Counted from the stretch's first letter, positions 20,800-31,924 are shown. The stretch is DNA of 64,000 nt from Choristoneura fumiferana (GCF_025370935.1 NC_133478.1:18988716-19052715); one strand, 5' to 3'. The notes: generated from the letters alone by a model not told the origin. Program-made: numbers and translations.

Positions 20800-22670
20800 A
20801 GTTTGAAGATACGCTTTGAACATCGACATAATGTACTGACTGATACATTTTGTTAATCACAATTCAAAATCTTGAAGAACTCAAACACAACAAAAAATAG
20901 TTTTCCGATTTTTCCCGAGTCGTCTGAAATTTATGCGCGTACAACATTTCGGCGATTCGTTTATATTTATTTAGATTCACATAACAAAATTAAACATATC
21001 TAGCTGTTTTTTTGTTATCTTCGCTTTGTTTTCCATCGATATAGGTGGCCAGTAACTTCAACCAGCAATTATCATTTCGCTCAAGTTTTTGAAAGGCATT
21101 GAGTTAGCATCAAGCCTCCTTTAGCCTGCTAATGGAGTAACTTCTAGCCCAGACTCTTAGGCCGTGTAATTATTAACAATTTAGTACGTCAAGATGTAAA
21201 ATCAAAGCAAGCACTAAAAAGGGCTCTTCGATGCTGCAAAAGAATTACCTTTCCATTATCGAAAGCCACGTTATGAATGCTGTTGATTTGAAATCTTTTA
21301 GCGTTTATGGCGATGGGTTAGAGTAGAGAATTGTACTGTTTCTTTGTGTCTGGTTACTTGTTGGTTTGTCTGTGCTAGTGTCATTTGTGAAATGAAAGGG
21401 ATGCACAAAGCAAGTGGGTAATCGGCTGATGATTCGGCACTGCATTAGATTCTGTCCGGGAGAAGCCGCGGCACGGCGCTAGTGCTGGCTTGTAATGGAT
21501 GACGTAATTATAAGTACGAGTAGTTGATGGTATTGATTGTCTGTTTTTGTTGGGAAATAAATTTGTTGGCATACATCGATTGGATAAAGAGTTTTATCGT
21601 TTGTTTCTTAAGTCGATTTGTTTTTGGTTCAATTATAACCGTTATTATAATGAGATAGCGGCACGAATAGGTACGGGTTATTAATTAATTATGAAATAGC
21701 TACATTAAGTTTATTATTTCACTGAATTCGATTTAATTTAATATTGTTTCAGATTTAGGTAAATTAATTGAATTATAAAATACCTAAAAGTAATTACGCT
21801 TTTATAATACATTCTAGTTTAGTGCCTGATGCTTTAAGGGTCGGTGTAAAGATTGAAGCATACGTAGGTAACTACAGGTTAATTTAGTAGGTATAATCGT
21901 TACCATAGAAAAAGTATCGTTACATATTACAATACAAGCTTTAAAAACGTTAAACTTAAAACAAATGCTAGTCAAATATTTAATAATTCAAATCATGTTT
22001 TTAATAAACTTAAATACATATAGCTACTTATAAATATGTCAGTATTTTTTTATTTTGTTTATCGTATCTAACCTACGTTATAAATAAATATCGTAAAAAT
22101 GTAATGATGACAGTTTACAAATTACCTATAAAAAACAGCAAAACTCACCATAAGTATCTTTAGAGTTTCGATTAAAAAAAATCCTAATTAAAAATAAATT
22201 ACACTCGTTAGCAATTTATTTAATTCATAATTCATTTATTTGCAATAAGTGTTGGTTATAATGATCTTAAATTTAAAGCAATAAAAAATGTTCACACACT
22301 TAGCTAACTAAAATAGCATGCAAAATATAAAGTTTTATAATCTAAAATAAAATAAAAATAATGTCAATGTTAGGTATTATGTCTAAGTGAGTAAGGGTGT
22401 TAATCAGCATGTATAACGAAATAAATTAATTATACCTAACGTCATTATAAATGAACCAACATTGTAACTTAACCTGAAAAACCTACTTGAGTAGGTATAA
22501 CTTCCACAAAGTTCAAGCTAAAATTAAGTTGAAAACCAAAAACCTTTAAGCGCGAACTTAAATTCTCATTAAAGTCGCACTTCTCAGGTATTGAAATAAT
22601 GTCTACATAGCGCGCTGGCGCTAAGTACATAATTAGTATGTAGTTGTTAAATCTGCCTTAATCAAGAGTT
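20800..22670. other. AT-rich repeat-poor interval of the long Vsx intron
   Basis: No gene, palindrome or known repeat was recognised. Composition is strongly AT-rich with many TAATTA and ATTTA words. The absence of the transposon families that fill both sides is itself notable. Confidence 0.4.
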
Positions 22671-22675
22671 AGACA

Positions 22676-22740
22676 ATGCGCCGCCATTTTGGATTCCCCC
22701 CGCCGCCACCCGCCCGCGGGGGGAGCACTCGTCGCGATGG
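22676..22740. promoter_or_regulatory. CG-rich island with a PHO/YY1-type site
   Basis: About 65 bp of very high GC content inside an AT-rich intron. GCGCCGCCATTTTGG at 22678-22692 is, on the minus strand, CCAAAATGGCGGCGC, the classic YY1/Pleiohomeotic core (AANATGGCGGC). It is followed by CCCCCCGCCGCCACCCGCCC and the palindromic CCCGCGGGGGG. PHO sites mark Polycomb response elements and some promoters in insects. Function is inferred only from the motif. Confidence 0.4.
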
Positions 22741-23192
22741 AGTTTTGATGCTTTGCAATATGATTAGTTTGTGCTTTTTCATTATTTTTTGCTTTTGCCA
22801 TCGATATATATACCTATCTAGTTGTGTTTGTAATTTGTGTTGTTTTTAGGTTCAATTTTATTCGGGACATTATCTTTTGAAATTATTATGAACCTAGTTT
22901 TATTTCTGTACTTTAAATCAATCAAATTGTCCCACGTTCATAAAGTAATTGGCAAAAACCTCTTAATTTTCGTCGGTATATTTTCCTTTTTTTTTGATAC
23001 ACAGCTTTTTCATGCTTTATCCTATAATATTTGAAGTTTTTTCTGTTTGATTGCTTCCACCACCAATTTTAGCCTGTTTATGCTGTACCTATCTTAATGG
23101 GTATCTGTATGAGAACGCTTTTTAGCGACAAGATTGTCTATTGCCGGCCTATGCTGTTTTTGTGATGTTTAAAAAAAGGATATATTGTATTA

Positions 23193-23400
23193 CTAGCTTA
23201 TGCCCGCGACTTTGTCTGCGCGGACCTAGGTTATCGCGCGGTGGCGCCCTCTACCAGAATAAAAAGTATCCTATGTTGATCCTTTGGGGTTAAACTATCT
23301 CTATACCAAATTTCATCAAAATCGGTTCAGCGGTTTTGACGTGAAAGCGTAACAGACAGACACAGACAGAGTTACTTTCGCATTTATAATATTAGTATGG
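23193..23400 (-). mobile_element. Lep1/Helitron-like non-autonomous element
   Basis: Reverse orientation: starts CTAGCTTATGCCCGCGACTT, contains CAAATTTCATCAAAATCGGT, and ends CATTTATAATATTAGTATGG. The family signature is TACTAATATTATAAATGCG at one end and GCGGGC...GCTAGT at the other. Other copies are at 25747-25935, 35198-35346, 54650-54840 and, partially, 47650-47800 and 23760-23986. Assignment to the Helitron-like Lep1 group is from memory. Confidence 0.6.
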
Positions 23401-23759
23401 ATAGTAGGGATTTTACTGGCGGTATCGGCGTAGCGCTTTCGTAGCGCCGCTACGAGCTACGAAGTGTTCCAAACGGTTCAAGGAACCTTTTCTCTATATG
23501 ACACCTGATATAAGCCGCAAATAAACTAGTTTTAGGTTTATTTAGTAGTCAGGACAGTTTTTTTCCATTTAAAATAGCGTTATCTTAAATACTGAGTAAC
23601 TATTAACGAAACCCATTTAGTTTTTCGTAGTTAGCAATCTCAATCAAATACATGCTATTTATTATTAATTGCATTTTATGAATATACATTATACAAACGC
23701 AAATAATAGTACTTATAATGTATGTTTCTTTTATTCGAAACTATACATTATAGACTGCT

Positions 23760-23986
23760 AGCTATTCCCCAGACTCCTTCCGCGTAGAACTATGAGAAAT
23801 AGTTTTATAAATATACACACATTAAACCATAAAAATCGGACAAGCCGTTTCGGAGGAGTTTGTTTACAACAACTGTACTGTACTGTTGTTTGTTTATTTT
23901 GTTTGTGACACAAGGATTTTAAATATTAGGAGATATGTATAGCGATAAACGAACTCTTTACAGACGAAGTCGCGGGCGACAGCTAG
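23760..23986. mobile_element. Two opposed ends of Lep1-like elements
   Basis: CTAGCTATTCCCCAGACTCC at the left is an end in reverse orientation, and GAAGTCGCGGGCGACAGCTAGT at the right is an end in forward orientation. The segment therefore looks like a rearranged pair or a foldback derivative. Confidence 0.45.
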
Positions 23987-24497
23987 TATGATATAACTTT
24001 AAATTAACTTTTTGAACTCCGCCCGTATACGAGTAGCTTTTTAAACATTGACGTTTTCGCGTAACTCTCCTCGTAACTTGCGTAATTCCTAATTGTGAAG
24101 CAACGTGATTACGCGTAATTGTTCTAAGGCGACAGAGGACGCCCACGAGCTCCTCATAAGCCTTACGGGACTTCCAACTGTGACACCTAGGTCGAAGGTT
24201 CATTTCGCATTAAAACAACTGTATATGAACAATGTTGCAATGTGAACCTTAAGGTGATGGTTTAGGGTATTTTTCGTGTTTTTTAAAACTTTGTGAAAAA
24301 TGAGCAAGCCTTGTTGAGATTAAAAATTATGCTTCCTTTGTCTGAGTTTGTGATTTACACGTCGGTATTGTTTTTCGGACGAGATTGTAGTGCCCAGTTT
24401 GCTTTAGGTACCATTTTTTGTTTGAATTTCTTTTTGTTTCGATTCTGTTCGAAGGACCAAGCTGAGCAAGAATGGATAAGAGATAAAAAAATAAAAA

Positions 24498-24635
24498 ATA
24501 CGGGACAATTCACACCAATTGACCTAGTCCCAAAGTAAGCTTAGCAAAGCTTGTGTTCTGGCTACTAAGCAACGGATAAATATAATTATATAGATATAGA
24601 TACATACTTAAATACATATTAAACACCCAAGAGAT
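24498..24635 (-). repeat. tRNA-derived SINE (GACCAGATGGCC family), tail only
   Basis: GGGACAATTCACACCAATTG, CCCAAAGTAAGCTTAGCAAA and ACATATTAAACACCCAAGA match the reverse complement of the 3' body of the SINE at 61755-62027. The tRNA-like head is missing. Confidence 0.8.
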
Positions 24636-24837
24636 GAAGGCAAATCGTTGTTTTAGGGTTCCGGACCGCAAAAGGAAAAACAAAACCCCTATGGAATAGC
24701 CTTGGAGTCTACGTAATATATCGTCTTGCCGAATGATTGTCATAATGTCGGTACCTAATGTTAGTTCTGTTGTTGGTTGTCCTAATTGTTATTGTACTGA
24801 AACCACCGACTTTTCAGGAAATTTTAAAAATAAACCT

Positions 24838-25070
24838 AACCTAACGCCTTCTACGGAGAACAGATGGCCGTTGGGGCCGAAAAGTTCTCGAGTGGAGACC
24901 GCGCAAGCGCAGCGTAGGACGTCCACCAACGAGATGGACGGATGACTTGGTTAAAGCCGCGGGTTCACGGTGGATGCAAGCCGCCGCCAACTGAACCAAC
25001 TGGAGGTCTATGGGGGAGGCCTACGTCCAACAGTGGACGTCCTACTTACGGCTGAGATGATGATAATGTT
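24838..25070 (+). pseudogene. LINE reverse-transcriptase C-terminus and 3' UTR
   Basis: GGAGAACAGATGGCCGTTGG reads ENRWPLGPKSSRVETA. After frame changes, TRWTDDLVKAAGSRWMQAA, NWRSMGEAYVQQWTSYLRLR follows: the RW.DD.VK.AG..WM..A...W...EA(Y/F)..QWT motif of lepidopteran LINEs. It ends at AGATGATGATAATGTTGATGA. Broken by frameshifts. Confidence 0.75.
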
Positions 25071-25184
25071 GATGAACGCATTCTAGTATCAAGTGGAACC
25101 CACGATCATGTGTTAGAATGGCCATAGGTATACCGCACGGTAATACCACGTTCACCTTTTACATAATTATCGCTTAACAACTTA

Positions 25185-25438
25185 ACCTAACCAATAAAAA
25201 CTTGGAAAACCCTCGACTTTAACACTTTAAAGTTCAATACCTCAAAAACGGCTCATCCGATTTTGATAAAACTTGTTTAAGAACCATCGCTAGAAAACCT
25301 AATTATACAAATAAAAAACCGCATTCAAATCGGTCCACCCGTTTAAGGACTACGGTGCCACAGTTGACACACAGACAGACACACATACCGGTTAAACTTA
25401 CTCGAATAACACCCCTCTTTTTGCGTCGGGGGTTAAAA
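25185..25438 (-). repeat. CCCCGACGC repeat, inverted copy
   Basis: AACCTAACCAATAAAAACTTG through GAACCATCGCTAGAAAACCT and AATCGGTCCACCCGTTTAAG to CCTCTTTTTGCGTCGGGGGT. Confidence 0.85.
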
Positions 25439-25589
25439 ATGTTAAAATACAAAATTAAATAATTACTAGGACATTCCAATTAGTGGCCAATTAGATCGAG
25501 CATGAAATTCAAGAATGATTATATAAGTCGCATGACATGTGTCAGTCAGTCAGCTGTCAGATAGAGAGCGACAGTCAGTTGAGACTCAC

Positions 25590-25640
25590 CGGTGGGGGGT
25601 GGTGGGGAGTGGGGGGCGCGCCGCCGCTACGGCTCCCCCC
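25590..25640. other. G-rich tract (G-quadruplex-like)
   Basis: CGGTGGGGGGTGGTGGGGA at 25590-25608 has four or more G-runs, followed by AGTGGGGGGCGCGCCGCCG. The same 19 bases occur at 56487-56505. Confidence 0.5.
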
Positions 25641-25746
25641 CACCTGTCACTCCGCTCGATTCTTGAACAAAATCATCACGGTCAGAGCGGGAAGGATTTT
25701 AGGGTTAATAATTGATTTGATCTGATCAAGCATTGTAAGACATTCC

Positions 25747-25935
25747 GCTAATATTATAAATGCGAAAGTTCGTCTGTTTCTTTGTGTGTTACTTCATCAC
25801 GTCTAAACCATTGAACCGACTGAGTTGAAATTCGGTATACAGATAGTTTGAGTCCCGGAAAAGGATATAGGATAGTTTTTTTTCCGGAAAATTCAACGAA
25901 TTCTAAACGGGCGGAGTCGCGGGCAACAGGCTAGT
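25747..25935 (+). mobile_element. Lep1/Helitron-like non-autonomous element
   Basis: Starts GCTAATATTATAAATGCGAA and ends GGAGTCGCGGGCAACAGGCT then AGT. Carries the family phrase AACCGACTGAGTTGAAATTC. Confidence 0.6.
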
Positions 25936-26106
25936 GATTTATAAAGCTACAACGGTTCCACCATGATTTTCTAAGTCGGGTAAGTTCTTACTAGTACCTT
26001 CTATTGCGAAGATCTTATTCAAGAGTGAGTGCATTCACGATTCATCTGTGCCTTAGTTGTTGTGATGTGCAACTGAGTAATCATTTCGAAGACACGGTGA
26101 GCGTTT

Positions 26107-26400
26107 TTTAACCCCCGTCGCAAAAGGAGGGGAGTTACGAGTTTGACGGTAATATTAGAAAGAAAGAAAATACATTTATTTAACGCCTTAAAAACATCAC
26201 AATTAACACAACAATAGAACAAAGACAAGACGTACATGACGCTAAATAGGTACTCATTCAGCATAATGCCTTATCTAAAAACTAACTTAAAACAAAAAAT
26301 AAATTTACTCGCATGGCAACACCGACTTAAAAGTGTAATATGTTTATCTGTCTGTGGCATCGTAGCTCTCAAACGCATGGACTGATTTAGATGCGGTTAG
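26107..26400 (+). repeat. CCCCGACGC repeat split by another retroposon
   Basis: TTTAACCCCCGTCGCAAAAG and GAGTTTGACGGTAATATTAG (to about 26157) are separated from TCTGTCTGTGGCATCGTAGC (from about 26340) by roughly 180 bp. The inserted part begins GAAAGAAAGAAAATACATTT, the reversed TTTC tail also seen at 4100-4130 and 6420-6450. An older element has thus been hit by a younger one on the opposite strand. Confidence 0.6.
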
Positions 26401-26614
26401 TGAAAGACAGGTTATTCTATTATGCAGAGATGATTATTTTATTTAGAAATAGATTTAATTTCGTGGTCACAGTGTAGTCGCTACAAACTAACAAAAACTA
26501 AACGTTTCACGCATGGCGAGTAAATAAGTTAATTTGGTCACAACATCAAACTTACCTGCGTTATATCTATAATATTGGTGATGCGCCGCTGCTCGCGAGG
26601 ATCTTTTCGATAAA

Positions 26615-26863
26615 ATTGGGCCAATCAACTATTTTACCGACACTTTGGGCGTCTCCTGCGTTACCAAAATTGTATCTGGCGTTACCAATTAATCGTACTT
26701 CCAACAAGATATTTCACAGTTTAATAGGTTGAACTTACGTAGGATGGCAATCATTTACACCATCTATCTTTATAGAAAAAACATGTTTACTTACAAAAAT
26801 CTGCAATTGTTTGAAAAATGTCGCGGACAGATTAGTGTCGGTAAAAAAGTTGATTGGCCCAAT
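26615..26863. mobile_element. Element with 30-bp inverted repeats
   Basis: Left arm 26615-26644 (ATTGGGCCAATCAACTATTT plus TACCGACACT) and right arm 26834-26863 (AGTGTCGGTAAAAAAGTTGA plus TTGGCCCAAT) are inverse complements at 29 of 30 positions, about 190 bp apart. The arms are too similar to be chance. No coding sequence lies between them. Most likely a MITE or foldback; the outer boundaries are not sharp. Confidence 0.7.
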
Positions 26864-26980
26864 TGCCAAGACAGCCACTGTGCACCTCACGTCAAACTGT
26901 TTCTGACAATATCTTACTAATAGATCAAAAGCCTTTTTGTTAAACGCACTAGATATCACAATCGTTTTCACCACGTCTTT

Positions 26981-27060
26981 CTTTCACACGGTACAGAATG
27001 ATGATAGAAAGAGACGGTGGATGCAGCCGCGAGTGCCCGGGCGTTCGGCAACACGGCGCA
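26981..27060. repeat. Repeat shared with 9848-9940
   Basis: CTTTCACACGGTACAGAATG, ATAGAAAGAGACGGTGG and GAGTGCCCGGGCGTTCGGCA correspond in order to the copy at 9848-9940. Confidence 0.5.
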
Positions 27061-27600
27061 GTTCTGTGATCCGTTCAAAGATTCTAATGCATTTAGAGGC
27101 TGTCTCGTCAATGCCAAATGTTTCTGATGTTATAAATTATTATCGTCCCGTCTATACTAAACCAAGCTGGTGGTAGGTTCTTCATAGATAAATAGTCAGC
27201 ATTGAGATATTAAAAAAAAATAATGCATAAACTTTTGTATCCGTCTTTATATAAAAGAATCAGGCATTAAGTAGTTTTATACTTTAGCTATAAATAAGCT
27301 AACTAAGCTAAATAAACTTAGTAGATTTAAAAAAATTAAGGACGGTTCAGACGGTTGTATTGTTGTCTATTTGTCTATATGATCCCTAGAGCCAGAGTTA
27401 GGTGACCGAGATTCCGTCGATGAATACCAATGCATAGACTTTATGTATCCGCCATTGCGTATCTCAACAAGTACAAGGAAGACCATAATATAAAATTAAA
27501 CTTAAGAGAAATATGCCTATCACTAACAAACCGCTTAGATTGGAAACAGTGTACTCTTTTCACCTATCAGCCACGTTATTCCAAATGAACCACAAAAAAT

Positions 27601-27999
27601 TACTTTGCTCACCCGCGACTGATATGTAAAGAGCGGATTTGAAGTAGCGATTACAAGTTTAATATGGATAAGACTAGTATTTTTCAAATCAACTGTACAA
27701 AAAGGTGCGTACTAAATATGATAATGGTGTGAGCTGTATAAAACACCATTAATTAGAATAAAATATTTTTCTTTACATATACTTTGTTACGAGAATAACA
27801 TTTTTTGAATTTAATTTTATATAAGATTGCATTGCGGTAAGTAAGTATAAGTAATAAGATAACTGTAAGACCAATAAACAACATTATACCTAATAAATAA
27901 ATCTATCTATCTATCTAACCAATCGCACAATTCATATCCATATTAAACTTGTAATCGCTACTTCAAATCCGCTCTCTACCGATATGGATCCGCAAAGTA
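27601..27999. mobile_element. MITE, TACTTTGC termini with perfect 39-bp inner arms
   Basis: Termini TACTTTGCTCACCCGCGAC and GATATGGATCCGCAAAGTA. The inner arms 27631-27669 and 27936-27974 are perfectly complementary over 39 bases (GAGCGGATTTGAAGTAGCGA on the left, TCGCTACTTCAAATCCGCTC on the right). It lies in the Vsx intron with its right end 75 bp from the donor of the homeobox exon. A very short relative with the same termini is at 62322-62378. Confidence 0.8.
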
Positions 28000-28074
28000 C
28001 TTAACCCACTTTTTTTTCACAGCTGTATTCGCCCCTACACCCTTATATAAGCAAAATGGCCTCACCGAACTCAC

Positions 28075-28249
28075 CGAGTAGCCAGGGCGCGACCTGGTCG
28101 TTCTCCTTGGCGGACTTGAGGATGGTGTCGGGGAGGGGCAGGGAGTGCCGCACCATGGCCCCGTAGAGCCCGTACTCGGCCATTATCGTCGACCGGCCCC
28201 AACACTTCTCCGTCTTGCGCCACTTCGCGCGCCGATTCTGGAACCACAC
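28075..28249 (-). CDS. Vsx: Vsx homeobox protein, homeodomain-end/CVC exon
   Basis: This exon encodes 58 residues plus the first base of a glycine codon. It opens VWFQNRRAKWRK, the end of homeodomain helix 3, whose WFQN.R residues contact DNA. The CVC domain, specific to the Vsx/CHX10/ceh-10 class, follows: TEKCWGRSTIMAEYGLYGAM, VRHSLPLPDTILKSAK and VAPWLL. The acceptor is CTCTCCCGCAG at 28250, at the position 46/47 intron typical of paired-class homeoboxes, and the donor is CTCG|GTGAGT at 28075/28074. In flies and vertebrates these factors specify visual-system progenitors and bipolar or optic-lobe neurons. I cannot decide between Vsx1 and Vsx2. The preceding exon with helices 1-2 is not within the 35.7 kb to the right. 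Confidence 0.97.
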
Positions 28250-30150
28250 CTGCGGGAGAGAAATAGGAGTTTATGCAACTGTTACGTAATAAGGCCTGAT
28301 TACATACAGTTGCATACATTACTTTATCTATATCCATATATTAAATCCTCTATCATGCGTTCAAGAACCAATGAGAATGCCCTGCATTGCAACCAGAACT
28401 ATGTCTGCCCACGACCTCCTGCGCCTGGTGAAGCAGAAGCCTCGCCACTGCTCCGGTGCTGTAATGTTCATTACGATATCGATTTCATATAGTAATCGTA
28501 ATATGTTACTGCCGTGTTTTAAAAGATAATGATGATTAATGCTGGTTATCTATGGTTTTAAAAATATTGAATTCATTACTATATGGGTGTAGATAAATTC
28601 AAATATATTCATATAACATTGTACACGGTAATATTTTTTAATGTATACAATAGGATATACTAGGACATATAAACGTGTGCTTGAACTAGGATTCCCTGTG
28701 TTTCAGGCAAAACAGATCAAAAAGTTAATCTTAATTATTCACAATGCAGAATTTAAATTACACCATTAGTGATATGACTAATATACCAAGCAATATACAT
28801 AAATCTATGATAAACGTTATTTCACAACAGTCAATAACTTCTCTGTATCTTCATATGACATGTTTTGTAGGGCTGTTCGGAGTGCTCGCTTGCATATAAT
28901 GATATAGTATAGTATACTAATAGATGGTACTAACATTATTGCCTATACCTGTTGTTAATTAGACAGCGATGGAATTTTATGCAACATCGCTGGAGAATTC
29001 AACGCACAATTTTTTTTTTAGGATTCGTCAACAATGCACTTCACCGAATGAGTCAGCAATAACAACAATAACGGACACTTTTGAGAAAACAAATACCTAC
29101 GCAAATTCTTTCGATCTAATAACAAGACTAACAGAAGTCCAAGCGATGTCCAAAACTATGGTTTCTTGAAGAAATCTCATGTAAAACTACTACCTAATAA
29201 AAGTTTATGACAAACTTTTATTAGGTATATTGGTTTTCTATTGGCATAGGTATTTATTGACTTTATTTATATCGATACTGATAGTCGATAAATGAGAAGT
29301 CACTACGACAGCTCAAAAGTGCCACGAACATTTCTGTCTCTGCGTATTTATTTATTACATAACCGGTTTCTAGAATATTTAAGCACTGTAGCCTATCAGT
29401 TTGTTCTCATTGCGGCACGGGCTGGCGCCTGCGGGTAGCAACAAAGCATAGAAAACAACCAATTACCGGAACAAAACGCAACTAAATTAAATTGGTTTTC
29501 AAATTCGCGCGCGCGCCGGTAGGGTTGCCGGTGAAGTTCAACGAGTTTTTCTCGATTTTATAATAGATTATTTTTAAAATACGATGTAAGTAACTGTTAG
29601 TAAGTAAGTACGCGTTCATAGTAGAGGTTAAAAAAAAGTACCTATATTATTTTTTCATAGTGAATGTTGCAATGTATAGCGCTATTCTTATAATATCGTA
29701 TTTCTTTGTTCTTGCTTGACGTCATTAATTTCTGACAGTAGGTAAGTACATAATAAGGTCCGCTGGCCAATAGCAGAAAGAAGATGGGAATTGGAACTTA
29801 TTCCTTTTAATACCTACCTACATGTACTACATGTACCTACTTAATAATGTAGGTACTACACAAACCTAATAGGCCAGTTTGCCATACCCAAGTTACCATA
29901 TCAATTGAATCTATTCCCGCAAACAAACCGCTTTTGTAGCTCTATTCTAAGCCCGTCGGCAGCCCTGTGCTCCAAACAGTTAATTTCTAATTAACGCCGG
30001 TAATTATGCGATCCGCTGCAAATTAATACCGCCTGTGTTCAGTAGGTACTCGCCCGGAGGCACCCACTTCTCTCTACTATACTATACTACAATGTACTTA
30101 CTTACAGATTATGGGTAAGTCTGCGATTTCGAATTCAAATTTAGTATTTA
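28250..30150. other. Putative Vsx intron, no gene seen
   Basis: Mostly AT-rich unique sequence. A small CG-rich spot at 29405-29525 contains GCGCGCGCGCC. At 29930-30040 a repeat-poor stretch contains TTAATTTCTAATTAACGCC and GCAAATTAATACCGC, which are homeodomain-type TAATTA words. No exon with a homeodomain start was found. Confidence 0.4.
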
Positions 30151-30467
30151 TGGTGCTCCTACATTGGCTGTAAAGTACCTAAGATAAGTGTTCTATAAAG
30201 TTATAAAACATTTGTTTTATAACATTGTATAACAAATTGTAAAAAAAAAAAATGTTATACATTGTTATCATGTATATTATAACTTTTAAAATGTTATACA
30301 ATAAATTGCAAATGCAATTCTTATATGGTATTATATAACATTTTTATACCAATGTGGGAGTGTTTAAAACATCTAACAAGTTGTTACAAAAGTTATAAAG
30401 GGTAAGACAATGTTATCGTGTTTTATAACGTTATATAACATTTATAACAGTCAATGTGAGAGCACCA
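30151..30467. mobile_element. MITE with TTATAAC-rich interior
   Basis: Terminal inverted repeats TGGTGCTCCTACATTGGCTG and, at the right, CAGTCAATGTGAGAGCACCA match at all but a few positions. Between them the roughly 275-bp interior repeats the word TATAACATT/AATGTTATA in both orientations, so nearly every segment can pair with another. Confidence 0.75.
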
Positions 30468-30839
30468 TTTCGATTTGCGTAGATCGAGCTGTTTGCCAGT
30501 ATTGCTGATTGTTTTACGTCTGCGCAGCAGTAGCGTAGAATTGACATTAGGTATTGTTAGGCAACTCGAAGAGAGGAAAGTGTGAGTCAGATTGGATTCA
30601 GAAGCCACATTTCACAGTAAAGTAATCTTTGCCACTTGTAATCGTTGCCGTCACGTAAAAAGTTTTGGCAACCCGGTGGAAATCGAACACTGTTGGTGGC
30701 GTCGTAATACATTGAACTATTGTTTTGATTATTTAAGAAGCACTGTAATCAGGCAGGTATGTAGGTACAAGCAGTTTTCGTTACACCTCCGAAGCTACCT
30801 AATACGAATTGCCGCTGACTCGAATTTAACGTGCTTTAT

Positions 30840-31085
30840 TTTTAACCCCCGACGCAAAAAGAGGGTTATAAGTTTGAACGCTATGGTGTCTGTGTGTGTG
30901 TCTGTCTGTGGCACCGTAGCTCTTAAACGGGTGAACCAATTTGAATGCGGTTTTTTTATTTGAAAACAGATTTTCTAGCGATGGTTCTTAGACATGTTTT
31001 ATCAAAATCGGTTGAGCCGTTTTTGAGATATACTTTGAAGTGAAAAAGTCGAGGGTTTTCCAACTTTTTGTTAGTTATGTTATTG
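30840..31085 (+). repeat. CCCCGACGC repeat
   Basis: TTTAACCCCCGACGCAAAAA through GGCACCGTAGCTCTTAAACG and TAGCGATGGTTCTTAGACAT to CCAACTTTTTGTTAGTTATG. One of the best preserved copies. Confidence 0.9.
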
Positions 31086-31924
31086 GCACTTTCATTTGAT
31101 TGCCAAAAGAAAAATAAATGTCCTATACACTGACGGACTAATTATACCTAATATAGTATAATTTTTCACTCAGGACACTACATTGGTTTTTCTTTATCTG
31201 ATAGTCCAATTGATGTAATTCCCCGTACTAAAACAAGACTTAGCGTAGCGGAAACGATGGTCCGGGAAAAATGGTTTTCCTGCAACAAATCCCCGTGTAA
31301 CGTGATTACAGCTTGATCAAGAGCGCAGCGATAACGTGCTCGTGCGGTGCTTAATCAGAATTACTACGTGTTTGTTTTATTACACGCCGTGAAACTCAGC
31401 GTTGAGTTGGTTTACGTGCGATGACATGAAAGACATGAAATCGAAATGTAAAATTTGGTTTTTCCGCACACATAACCAACTTATAACTACTTAACTGGGT
31501 GGAATATTGAAGAAATTTCGGTAATGTTACTGTGGTCACTTTTACTGCCAATTTAGGTTCCGGAAAATTAGGTAAGATGACGAGTGAAGCGAGGAGTCTT
31601 AGGTACAATTGCTACCACGACGCGCGAACCGAGCGAGCGAAGCTGCAGCCCCACCGGCCGGCAAAGCACCATTTTAGTTAGAGAATAATTTTGCCTCTAG
31701 CAGTGCTGGTATGTAAGATGGTTATAATAATATGTGCGAGGAACAAGACAGAGAAAGAAGAAATGTGCCATCTTGTTAAGTAGTTACCTTTATTGGTTGT
31801 CTGGGTGGAATAAAACGAAAATAGGCCATGATAGTCAACATCACGATCCATTCAACAGTTGGTAAGGAGTAGGAGTGGAAAGGGGTTTAGTACTTTGGAA
31901 GACAATTACTCTCAATAAGTTGTG

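Larger units (their letters stand above)
12989..28074 (-). other. Vsx intron, 15.1 kb
   Basis: Phase-1 intron between CTCG|GTGAGT (28075/28074) and ATTTCCAG|GT (12989/12988). It interrupts the glycine codon of APWLLG. It is filled with MITEs, LINE 3' ends and CCCCGACGC repeats, plus an AT-rich repeat-poor core (about 20.8-22.67 kb) that ends in a CG-rich island at 22.68-22.74 kb. No independent gene was recognised within it. Confidence 0.85.

Noticed and set aside
25585..25645. Small extra Vsx exon ending ACCG|GTGAGT on the minus strand
   Set aside because: A good donor is present, but the in-phase reading after the preceding exon meets TAG, there is no pyrimidine tract, and MHRKSLEAA already follows WLLG at 12988.
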